This document shows positions 7,116 through 14,037 of a DNA stretch of 15,518 nucleotides, piece by piece. The position numbers and the translations under genes are program-made. The notes below the pieces were generated by a model. It searched no databases. It had not been told where the DNA came from and saw only the letters and a list, made by a program, of their open reading frames with translations. Numbering within the stretch: position 1 is the first letter of the stretch; the number at the start of each line of letters is the position of its first letter. The stretch spans positions 1-15,518 of the forward strand of contig JBHIFB010000072.1 in the NCBI GenBank assembly GCA_046760905.1. The letters run 5' to 3'. Source of the DNA: JBHIFB01 sp046760905. Lineage in GTDB: Bacteria; Gemmatimonadota; CAZMKB01.

Positions 7116-7722
7116 AGAGGGAATACAAATTCCAAGAGCACAACATCTCGTTCCGATAGTCGTTGAGAAAACAGGCATGGGTGAACGAGCCTACGACATC
7201 TTCTCGAGGCTGCTCAAGGACAGGATCATCTTCCTGGGAAGTCCGATCGACGACACCGTGGCCAACCTGGTTATCGCACAGATGCTGTTTCTCGAAGCGG
7301 AAGACTCGGCGAAGGATATTTACCTTTATATCAACAGCCCGGGGGGGGTGGCCTCCGCTGGCCTTGCAATTTACGACACCATGCAGTTTCTCAAATGCGA
7401 TGTATCAACAATCTGCATGGGCCTTGCCGCGAGCGCTGCAGCTATCCTTCTTGGGTCGGGTACGAAGGGGAAGAGATCGGCACTCCCACATTCACGCATC
7501 ATGATCCACCAGCCCCATGGCGGCATTCAGGGACAGGCCGCCGATATTGAGATTCATGCAAAAGAGATATTAGGCCTCAGAGAACAACTGAACGCAATTC
7601 TCGCCAAGCACACCGGCCAGAAGATTGAAAGGATCGCAAAAGACAGTGACAGAAATTTCTTCATGTCAGCGGAGGAAGCTAAAAAGTATGGTATCATCGA
7701 TGAAGTCATCGAAAAGCGGTGA
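7108..7722 (+). CDS. clpP: ATP-dependent Clp protease proteolytic subunit ClpP
   Basis: This is the 204-residue serine peptidase subunit of the ClpXP barrel. The catalytic residues are Ser109 (in GLAASAAA), His134 (in MIHQPHGG) and probably Asp179 (in AKDSDRN). Residues 1-13 look like the short propeptide removed by self-cleavage; the mature protein would start near LVPIVVEKT, matching the usual mature ClpP start. The residue after the active serine is Ala where many ClpPs have Met, a tolerated variation. The frame starts inside the tig end (ATG AAT AAA over the tig TAA). Its unfoldase partner ClpX is next, 72 bp after the stop, which fits a stoichiometric ClpXP complex. Confidence 0.97.
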   Translation: MNKEGIQIPRAQHLVPIVVEKTGMGERAYDIFSRLLKDRIIFLGSPIDDTVANLVIAQMLFLEAEDSAKDIYLYINSPGGVASAGLAIYDTMQFLKCDVSTICMGLAASAAAILLGSGTKGKRSALPHSRIMIHQPHGGIQGQAADIEIHAKEILGLREQLNAILAKHTGQKIERIAKDSDRNFFMSAEEAKKYGIIDEVIEKR

Positions 7723-7794
7723 TCTCAAGCACTTCTGGAACAAAGTTTGGCCTGTAGAGTTATTACTTATAGGGAACGTAAAGAGGACATAAGG

Positions 7795-9051
7795 ATGAAA
7801 GATAAATCCAGAAAAGATTCATATCGGGATTTCCACTGTTCGTTCTGCGGAAAACCTCAGAACAAAGTCGAAAAGCTAATATCTGGTCCTTCCGTCTTCA
7901 TCTGCTCGGACTGCATCCACCTCTGCAACGAAATTCTCAAAGAGGAGGAGCTGCAGGAATCGAAGCTGGGCACGAAGACCGTACCATCTCCGCAGGAGAT
8001 AAATGAAGTACTGAACGACTACGTAATCGGACAGGAAAAAGCGAAAAAAGTGCTTTCTGTCGCAGTGTATAATCATTACAAGAGGATACTGGCCCCCAAG
8101 TTTACCGATGATGTCGAAATAGACAAGTCCAATATCCTGCTGGTGGGTCCCACTGGAGTTGGAAAGACACTGCTGGCCCAGACTCTCGCCAAATTCCTCA
8201 AGGTCCCCTTCGCAATTGCCGATGCGACGACCCTGACAGAAGCAGGATACGTTGGTGAGGATGTCGAGAATATCCTGGTGAGGCTACTTCAGGCCGCCGA
8301 TTACAACATTCACGAAGCCGAACGGGGAATCGTTTACATAGACGAGCTCGATAAGATCTCGAGAAAATCCGAAAACCCCTCCATCACCAGAGACGTCTCC
8401 GGGGAGGGAGTCCAGCAGGCACTCCTAAAGATCCTCGAAGGCACCATTGCATCCGTACCTCCTCAGGGGGGGCGCAAGCACCCTCAACAAGAGTATATAA
8501 ACATAAACACTCGCGATATTCTATTCATATGCGGTGGAGCGTTCAACGGTCTGGATAAAATTATTGAACGACGGGTTGGCATGCAGGGAATAGGCTTCGG
8601 GGTGGAACTGGAACGGAGGATGAGAGACGACAAGAGCGACATTATCGAGATAGCAGAGCCGGATGACTTCATCAAATACGGCCTCATTCCCGAGCTCGTC
8701 GGCAGGCTCCCGGTCTTCTCACACCTAGGCGAACTCGATAAAGAAGCACTCAAAAGTATCCTAACGCGTCCGAAGAATGCAATCGTCAAGCAGTATGTGA
8801 AGATCTTCAAGATGGAAGGCGTCAAGCTCACTCTCAAAGAAGATGCGATAGATGAGATAGCGAATCAGGCGATAAAGAGGGGGATCGGGGCGCGAGGGCT
8901 CAGGTCGGTCGTCGAAGACACTATGCTTGATCTGATGTATCTGATCCCATCCCGCAAGGATGTAAAGGAAATCATCATCACCCGTGAAGCGGTTCTGAAG
9001 GAAAAACCTCCTATGATGATAATGGAGGAGAGGAAGAAGAAAGAGGCCTAA
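7795..9051 (+). CDS. clpX: ATP-dependent Clp protease ATP-binding subunit ClpX
   Basis: This 418-residue AAA+ unfoldase feeds substrates into ClpP. The N-terminal zinc-binding domain has Cys15, Cys18, Cys37 and Cys40. The AAA+ module shows Walker A GPTGVGKT at 118-125, the pore loop GYVGED, Walker B ending in D183-E184, the RKH loop in GGRKHPQQ, and the ClpP-docking IGF loop at 266-268. The sensor-2 arginine is R367 in GARGLRS. All functional elements are intact and length is typical. I chose ATG 7795 because it is preceded by a good ribosome site (AAGAGGA, 7781-7787); a TTG at 7747 would add 16 residues without similarity to the family. The TAA stop directly abuts the lon ATG. Confidence 0.97.
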   Translation: MKDKSRKDSYRDFHCSFCGKPQNKVEKLISGPSVFICSDCIHLCNEILKEEELQESKLGTKTVPSPQEINEVLNDYVIGQEKAKKVLSVAVYNHYKRILAPKFTDDVEIDKSNILLVGPTGVGKTLLAQTLAKFLKVPFAIADATTLTEAGYVGEDVENILVRLLQAADYNIHEAERGIVYIDELDKISRKSENPSITRDVSGEGVQQALLKILEGTIASVPPQGGRKHPQQEYININTRDILFICGGAFNGLDKIIERRVGMQGIGFGVELERRMRDDKSDIIEIAEPDDFIKYGLIPELVGRLPVFSHLGELDKEALKSILTRPKNAIVKQYVKIFKMEGVKLTLKEDAIDEIANQAIKRGIGARGLRSVVEDTMLDLMYLIPSRKDVKEIIITREAVLKEKPPMMIMEERKKKEA

Positions 9052-11460
9052 ATGAAAATAAAAACGGAAAGGGAAGGAGAACTACTCGAAATAGAAGATG
9101 TACTGCCAGTGATTCCGCTGAGGGACGTTGTCATATATCCGAATATGGTGGTCCCTTTGCTGGTCGGCAGGGAGGCTTCCATAGCCGCTCTGGAAGACGC
9201 CATGCTCAACGACAAATTACTCTTCCTCACCCCGCAACTCGAGAGTGAAATCACCGATCCGGAACCATCCGACCTCTATGATATAGGCACCGTATCCAGG
9301 ATACTCCAGATGGTAAGGCTCCCCAACGGAACAATCAAGGTCCTCGTCGAAGGTATAGAAAGAGCAACGCCACTCTCCTTCTCGACAGATAAGGATTTCC
9401 TGAAAGCACATATCGAACTATTCCCGATGAGCGAGGAGAGGGGGAAAAAAATAGAGGCCATTGCCAGAAGGGCGATGACGCTGTTCGAGGAATACATAAA
9501 ACTCAACAAGCGCCTCCCCGATGAGCTCCTCACTAGTCTACAGAACGTAGCAAGCAATGTCAGGCTGATGTACCTCATATCGAGCCACATACTCCTCAAA
9601 CTCCCGGACAAAGTGGCACTACTTGAAATCCCGAACCTCTACAAGGCCTTCGAGGCCATAAACCGTATTCTGGTGTCTGAAATCGAGATCCTCAAGCTCG
9701 AGAGAAAAATCGAGGGCGAGGTGAAAAATCAGGTTCTCAAAAACCAGAAGGAATTCTATCTGCAGGAGCAGCTCAAGGCCATATACAAAGAGCTTGGCGA
9801 CGTCGAGGATCAGGGGGATGAGATAATCGAACTCCAGGAGAAAGCCGAAAAGGTGGGCTTGCCCAGGGAAGTAAGGGAAAAGGCGGAGAAGGAGATCAAG
9901 AAGCTTTCCAAGATGGCCCCCCTATCACCTGAGGCCACGGTCATCAGAAACTATCTTGACTGGATCCTCGGCATCCCATGGAAGAAAAAAACCAAGGATA
10001 ACCTCTCAGTAGAAGATGTGGCCAGGATCCTCGATGAAGACCACTACGGGCTTGAGAAGGCAAAGGAGAGGATCATCGAATACATTGCAGTGCTCAAGCT
10101 GGTTGGAAAGATGAAGGGCCCCATTCTCTGCTTCGTGGGGCCCCCCGGTGTCGGAAAGACATCTCTCGCCCGTTCGATAGCGAGGGCTCTTTCTAGGAAG
10201 TTCGTACGGATTTCCCTTGGCGGGATCAGGGATGAAGCTGAAATAAGGGGCCACAGAAAGACATACATTGGAGCCCTGCCAGGAAGGCTCATACAGGCCA
10301 TGAGGAAGGCCGGTACGATCAATCCAGTCATGCTGCTTGATGAAGTGGATAAGATGAGTGTCGATTTCAGAGGAGATCCCTCAGCCGCCCTGCTCGAGGC
10401 GCTTGATCCAGAACAGAATCATGTTTTCAGCGACCACTATTTAGAGGTCGATTACGATCTCTCGAAGGTCATGTTCATTACAACAGCTAATGTGCTCTAT
10501 TCAATTCATCCCGCACTTAAGGACAGGATGGAAATCATTCGACTTCCCGGATATCTCGAAAACGAAAAGATTGAGATCGCGAAGCGTTTTCTGATACCCA
10601 AACAGTTTAAATCCCATGGACTCGACGATGGCAAGGTGCATTTTACGAGAAACGCTATCTCCACCATTATAAACAGGTACACACGGGAAGCCGGCGTGAG
10701 GAACCTCGAGCGTGAAATCAGTACGATATGCAGGAAGATTGCGAAAAAGGTGGCTGTAAAAGGCAGCCTGCGGAGGATCGTGATCGGCGAGAGGGAAATC
10801 CCTAAGCTCCTCGGGATCAGCAAGTACCTTGAGGCGGAACTCGAGAAAACCGACGAGGTCGGAGTCGCTACAGGCCTTGCCTGGACGGAGTCGGGTGGTG
10901 AGATTCTATCCATAGAAGTGTCGGTGGTCCCGGGCAAGGGGAACCTAACCCTAACCGGAAAGCTCGGTGACGTGATGAAAGAATCAGCGGAAGCTGCTCT
11001 CTCCTACATCAGATCGAGATCCAAGCTGCTTGGACTCGAAGATAACTTTCACAAGAAATATGATGTTCACGTACACATTCCGGAGGGGGCCACCCCGAAG
11101 GATGGTCCTTCCGCCGGGATAGCGATTGCCACCGCCCTGATTTCAGCCCTCATAAAACATCCCGTGAAAAGGGATGTAGCGCTGACAGGAGAGATTACCT
11201 TGCGCGGAAGAGTGCTCCCAATCGGTGGCCTGAAGGAAAAATCGGTTGCTGCCATGAGAGCCGGGGCCAATATCCTGATAATTCCGGAGAAAAATAGAAA
11301 GGACGTTGAAGACCTCCCGCCGGAAGTCAGGAAGAAGATGAAAATCATACTTGTGAGTGTCATGGATGAAGTGCTATCTGTCGCGATTCCTGAAATCACC
11401 AGGAGAGAGGGCAAGCGCAAAAAAGTTTCCGCCGAAGGAGAGCACGCATACCCCCACTAA
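9052..11460 (+). CDS. lon: ATP-dependent protease Lon (LonA type)
   Basis: This 802-residue cytosolic AAA+ protease degrades misfolded and regulatory proteins. The N-terminal LON substrate-binding domain starts near LPVIPLRDVVIYP (about residue 15) and runs to about 215, followed by a coiled, charged helical linker. The AAA+ module has Walker A GPPGVGKT at 363-370 and Walker B MLLDEVDK with D430-E431. The C-terminal S16 peptidase domain has the Ser-Lys dyad Ser687 (KDGPSAG) and Lys730 (GLKEKSV), 43 residues apart as in Escherichia coli Lon. There is no membrane segment, so it is LonA and not LonB. It starts on the base after the clpX stop; the purine-rich end of clpX (AAAGAGG, about 9039-9046) likely serves as its ribosome site. 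Confidence 0.98.
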   Translation: MKIKTEREGELLEIEDVLPVIPLRDVVIYPNMVVPLLVGREASIAALEDAMLNDKLLFLTPQLESEITDPEPSDLYDIGTVSRILQMVRLPNGTIKVLVEGIERATPLSFSTDKDFLKAHIELFPMSEERGKKIEAIARRAMTLFEEYIKLNKRLPDELLTSLQNVASNVRLMYLISSHILLKLPDKVALLEIPNLYKAFEAINRILVSEIEILKLERKIEGEVKNQVLKNQKEFYLQEQLKAIYKELGDVEDQGDEIIELQEKAEKVGLPREVREKAEKEIKKLSKMAPLSPEATVIRNYLDWILGIPWKKKTKDNLSVEDVARILDEDHYGLEKAKERIIEYIAVLKLVGKMKGPILCFVGPPGVGKTSLARSIARALSRKFVRISLGGIRDEAEIRGHRKTYIGALPGRLIQAMRKAGTINPVMLLDEVDKMSVDFRGDPSAALLEALDPEQNHVFSDHYLEVDYDLSKVMFITTANVLYSIHPALKDRMEIIRLPGYLENEKIEIAKRFLIPKQFKSHGLDDGKVHFTRNAISTIINRYTREAGVRNLEREISTICRKIAKKVAVKGSLRRIVIGEREIPKLLGISKYLEAELEKTDEVGVATGLAWTESGGEILSIEVSVVPGKGNLTLTGKLGDVMKESAEAALSYIRSRSKLLGLEDNFHKKYDVHVHIPEGATPKDGPSAGIAIATALISALIKHPVKRDVALTGEITLRGRVLPIGGLKEKSVAAMRAGANILIIPEKNRKDVEDLPPEVRKKMKIILVSVMDEVLSVAIPEITRREGKRKKVSAEGEHAYPH

Positions 11461-11469
11461 TAGTCTGCA

Positions 11470-12063
11470 TTGAAGCTGCATTCCGTAAAACTTGTCTCAA
11501 GAGTTTACAGACCCGAGGAAATCCCTACCCGGGGCTTCCAGGAAATCTCATTCGTGGGAAGATCCAATGTGGGGAAATCCTCGGCCCTGAACAACCTACT
11601 TGGAAGAAAGGCGCTCTCTCCGGTGAGCAAAAGCCCCGGCAGGACCAGGGAGATACTCTACTTCCTCGTGAATGAGGCTTTCTACTTCGTAGACCTTCCC
11701 GGCTACGGCTATGCCCACAGAAGCAGGAAGGAAAGGGAGAAATGGCTCCAGCTCATGAGGGCATACCTTGCAAGGAAGGAGAATCCGAAGGGGATAGTCC
11801 ATATCCTTGATATCAGGCACGACCCCTCCGCTCTCGACCTGGAGATGATATCATGGCTCTCGGAGAGCGCTAGACCGACCCTCTTCCTTCTCACTAAATC
11901 GGACAAGCTCTCCAGCGGAAAGGTCGCTGCCAGGGTGAGGAGGATAGCCAGGGAGCTGGGACAATCTGACGAGGATAATCTGATCAGCTTCTCAGCGAAA
12001 ACGGGGGCCGGCAAGCGAGAGGTGTGGGGTGCGATATCAGAGCTTCTGGGGCGTAAGGGATGA
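11470..12063 (+). CDS. engB: Ribosome-biogenesis GTP-binding protein EngB/YsxC/YihA
   Basis: This is a 197-residue TRAFAC-class GTPase that assists large ribosomal subunit assembly. GTPase motifs appear in order: G1 GRSNVGKS at 30-37, a G2 threonine in SPGRTREI, G3 DLPGYGYA beginning at D75, G4 TKSD at 142-145, and G5 SFSAKTG near 175. GYGYA after DLPG is distinctive for this family. The start must be TTG 11470: an in-frame TAG lies at 11461-11463, and the next GTG is inside G1. No Shine-Dalgarno sequence is visible, so expression may depend on readthrough from lon, 9 bp upstream. The lon-engB pairing is common (for example in Bacillus subtilis). Confidence 0.95.
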   Translation: MKLHSVKLVSRVYRPEEIPTRGFQEISFVGRSNVGKSSALNNLLGRKALSPVSKSPGRTREILYFLVNEAFYFVDLPGYGYAHRSRKEREKWLQLMRAYLARKENPKGIVHILDIRHDPSALDLEMISWLSESARPTLFLLTKSDKLSSGKVAARVRRIARELGQSDEDNLISFSAKTGAGKREVWGAISELLGRKG

Positions 12064-12176
12064 TCTGGAGCTTCGTGCTGCAGAGCATTTCGGTGTTTCT
12101 CTTCTTCCATCTCAATGTCCAGGAGTGTGACCACGATGCGAAGTCCGCTTCCACCGTTGACGAGGTGCAAGGTTGA
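12060..12176 (+). CDS. Possible 38-codon membrane microprotein
   Basis: An ATG overlaps the engB stop (ATGA, 12060-12063), the classic arrangement for translational coupling, with TAAGGG immediately upstream. The frame encodes MIWSFVLQSISVFLFFHLNV, a plausible single membrane helix, and then a polar acidic tail ending before TGA at 12174-12176. It resembles no family I know. At this length it could be chance. The coupling geometry and clean hydrophobic/polar split are the only support. Confidence 0.3.
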   Translation: MIWSFVLQSISVFLFFHLNVQECDHDAKSASTVDEVQG

Positions 12177-12295
12177 ATAAGGACCCAGGAGCCCTTGATT
12201 GGTCAACAGAAACATTGAACCTAAAGCTTTTGGTATCTAAACGGTTACAGGAAGTAAGTTTAAATTTTTGGGGAAATTCCTAAAGCTGAATACAG
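12177..12295. other. Short gap before the propeller-gene promoter
   Basis: No gene, RNA or clear terminator is visible. AT content rises toward the promoter at 12296. A transcription stop for the tig-engB unit would be expected in this interval, but no hairpin plus T-run can be shown. Confidence 0.4.
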
Positions 12296-12324
12296 TTGAC
12301 ATGCGTTCTTCGATCGGATATAAT
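12296..12324 (+). promoter_or_regulatory. Perfect consensus sigma70 promoter
   Basis: TTGACA (12296-12301) and TATAAT (12319-12324) are separated by exactly 17 bp. Both boxes match the bacterial housekeeping consensus completely. Transcription would start near 12331, about 24 nt before the ATG at 12355, which supports that start over an in-frame TTG at 12268 that would lie upstream of the promoter. The downstream leader is A/T-rich. Confidence 0.85.
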
Positions 12325-12354
12325 AAAAAAATAAAGATTTTTTTGGGATCCTCG

Positions 12355-14031
12355 ATGAAAACTCTATACACCCTTATTCCGGTCGTTATCTTCACCGCAG
12401 TTCTTGTTACTGGCAATGTTCATGCTCGTTGTGATTCGGAGTTCATGTCACAGAGAAGTGGCGATCATGTTATCCTCGATGCTTGCTCGAACCTGCTCTG
12501 GAGATGGACAAGGCCAGGGGAGGGGAATTCTTCCCTATACAGCGGTTCACTTCCCTATATCAACCTAGACACGCTTGTTGTGATAGAAGAGTGGACGGTT
12601 TCCGAGAGGGGGCCCATATTCGAGGGTGACCTGAATAGGAACGGAAAGCGGGAAATTGTATACAGCGGCTGGGGAGGAAGCGTCTATGTATATGAGGTTG
12701 TGAACGACGATTCGTTCTCCCTCGCCTACACCGCTCCATGTCCCCAAAATCCGGTGGGAATCGGGACTGTGTTACTCGCGGTGGGAGATACGGATTCAGA
12801 TGGACTCATGGAGATGGTATTCGGGAGCGGTACAAGCGGCGTTCCGAGGGATCTTATAATCTACGAGCAGAGCGACAGCACCGGATACCCCGATACGGAG
12901 GTAGTCAGGATACCAGAGGTCAACATAGGTGTAAACCATATGCGTATAGCTGACATGGATGGAGATTCACAGATGGATATTATCGGGACTACACAGGGAA
13001 CGCACCAGGTTTCCCTGGCCGTGTGGGAATACAAGGGGGAGGGAAATTATGAGCAGGTCTACTGGAACGATTTTGGAGGGCCCAGCTGGGTCTCTGGCGA
13101 ACCATCCATCGGCGATTTCGATGTGGATGGAATGGAGGAGATAATACTGCCGGTTGATCAATATCCCTTCCCCAGAGTTTTCGTCATCGAGAATACGGGC
13201 GACGATTCATATGTAGAGACATGGGATGCACAACTCCCTGCTGAAAATGCGTACTGGAGCACCCCCGGACCCGATCTGGACAGAGACGGGTGGGGGGATT
13301 TCGTGATCACATGCGCCACGGGCTGGGGTGAAGCGAACTGGTACTACGTCATGTACGAGGCAACGGATGATAACACGTACCAGCAGGTGTGGCAATATGT
13401 CGTTTCAGGCTCCTTCATCAACGGAGGTTCAACTACCGGTGATATTAACGGTGATCTGAAAAATGAGCTCCTCTGCCAGAATTGGAGCGAGAGCTACCTA
13501 TTCAAGATGGTTGCGGACGACTCACTTGAGCTTGTATGGCAGACCGCGTATGGATGCATAGGTCAGGGGGAGCACAGGCTCATCACGGGAGATGTGGATG
13601 CAGACAACAAGGGGGAACTGGCATACTACCCCGAGGAAACCGATTTCCTGCGCTTGTATGAGCAATTGGGACCTCCCATCCAGGCGGCCGTCATGCTTCA
13701 CCCGCATCGAGTCCGGGTATCTCCGGGGGATGAGGTCACCTATGATGTGATGATAAAATCAAACAGCGATACCACACTTTCGTTACATGGAGCTTTGCGG
13801 GTCTCAACACCATGGGGGTCTTCCTTCTGGAAGCTACCCCCAATACCTTTCACCCTTTCTCCCATGCAGATGGTGATGCTCTCCTTGACGGATCAGGTGC
13901 CTCCGGGTGCCCCTGCCGGTGATTACACCCTCAGGGCATTCATCGGGTATCCCGAGGAGGGTGTTATTGATTGGGATTCTTTCAGGCTGAGGATCACTCC
14001 ATTAATCTTTCTTAGCGGCCGGGTAAGGTAA
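12355..14031 (+). CDS. Exported FG-GAP/VCBS-like beta-propeller protein with C-terminal beta-sandwich
   Basis: This 558-residue secreted or periplasmic protein has no assigned function. Residues 1-24 form a signal peptide with a likely cleavage after NVHA. Seven calcium-loop motifs of the DxDxDG kind start at Asp92 (GDLNRNGKREI), 145 (GDTDSDGLMEM), 200 (ADMDGDSQMDI), 254 (GDFDVDGMEEI), 307 (PDLDRDGWGDF), 363 (GDINGDLKNEL) and 413 (GDVDADNKGEL). They are 50-56 residues apart, as expected for a seven-bladed integrin-alpha-like propeller. From about residue 440 a beta-sandwich follows, with SPGDEVTYDVMIKS, VPPGAPAGDYTLRAFIGYP and a final WDSFRLRI strand. Similar tails occur on surface proteins of uncultured phyla, from memory. 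There is no anchor or recognised sorting signal. The next gene starts 6 bp after the stop, so the pair is probably co-expressed. Confidence 0.85.
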   Translation: MKTLYTLIPVVIFTAVLVTGNVHARCDSEFMSQRSGDHVILDACSNLLWRWTRPGEGNSSLYSGSLPYINLDTLVVIEEWTVSERGPIFEGDLNRNGKREIVYSGWGGSVYVYEVVNDDSFSLAYTAPCPQNPVGIGTVLLAVGDTDSDGLMEMVFGSGTSGVPRDLIIYEQSDSTGYPDTEVVRIPEVNIGVNHMRIADMDGDSQMDIIGTTQGTHQVSLAVWEYKGEGNYEQVYWNDFGGPSWVSGEPSIGDFDVDGMEEIILPVDQYPFPRVFVIENTGDDSYVETWDAQLPAENAYWSTPGPDLDRDGWGDFVITCATGWGEANWYYVMYEATDDNTYQQVWQYVVSGSFINGGSTTGDINGDLKNELLCQNWSESYLFKMVADDSLELVWQTAYGCIGQGEHRLITGDVDADNKGELAYYPEETDFLRLYEQLGPPIQAAVMLHPHRVRVSPGDEVTYDVMIKSNSDTTLSLHGALRVSTPWGSSFWKLPPIPFTLSPMQMVMLSLTDQVPPGAPAGDYTLRAFIGYPEEGVIDWDSFRLRITPLIFLSGRVR

Positions 14032-14037
14032 GTATTT

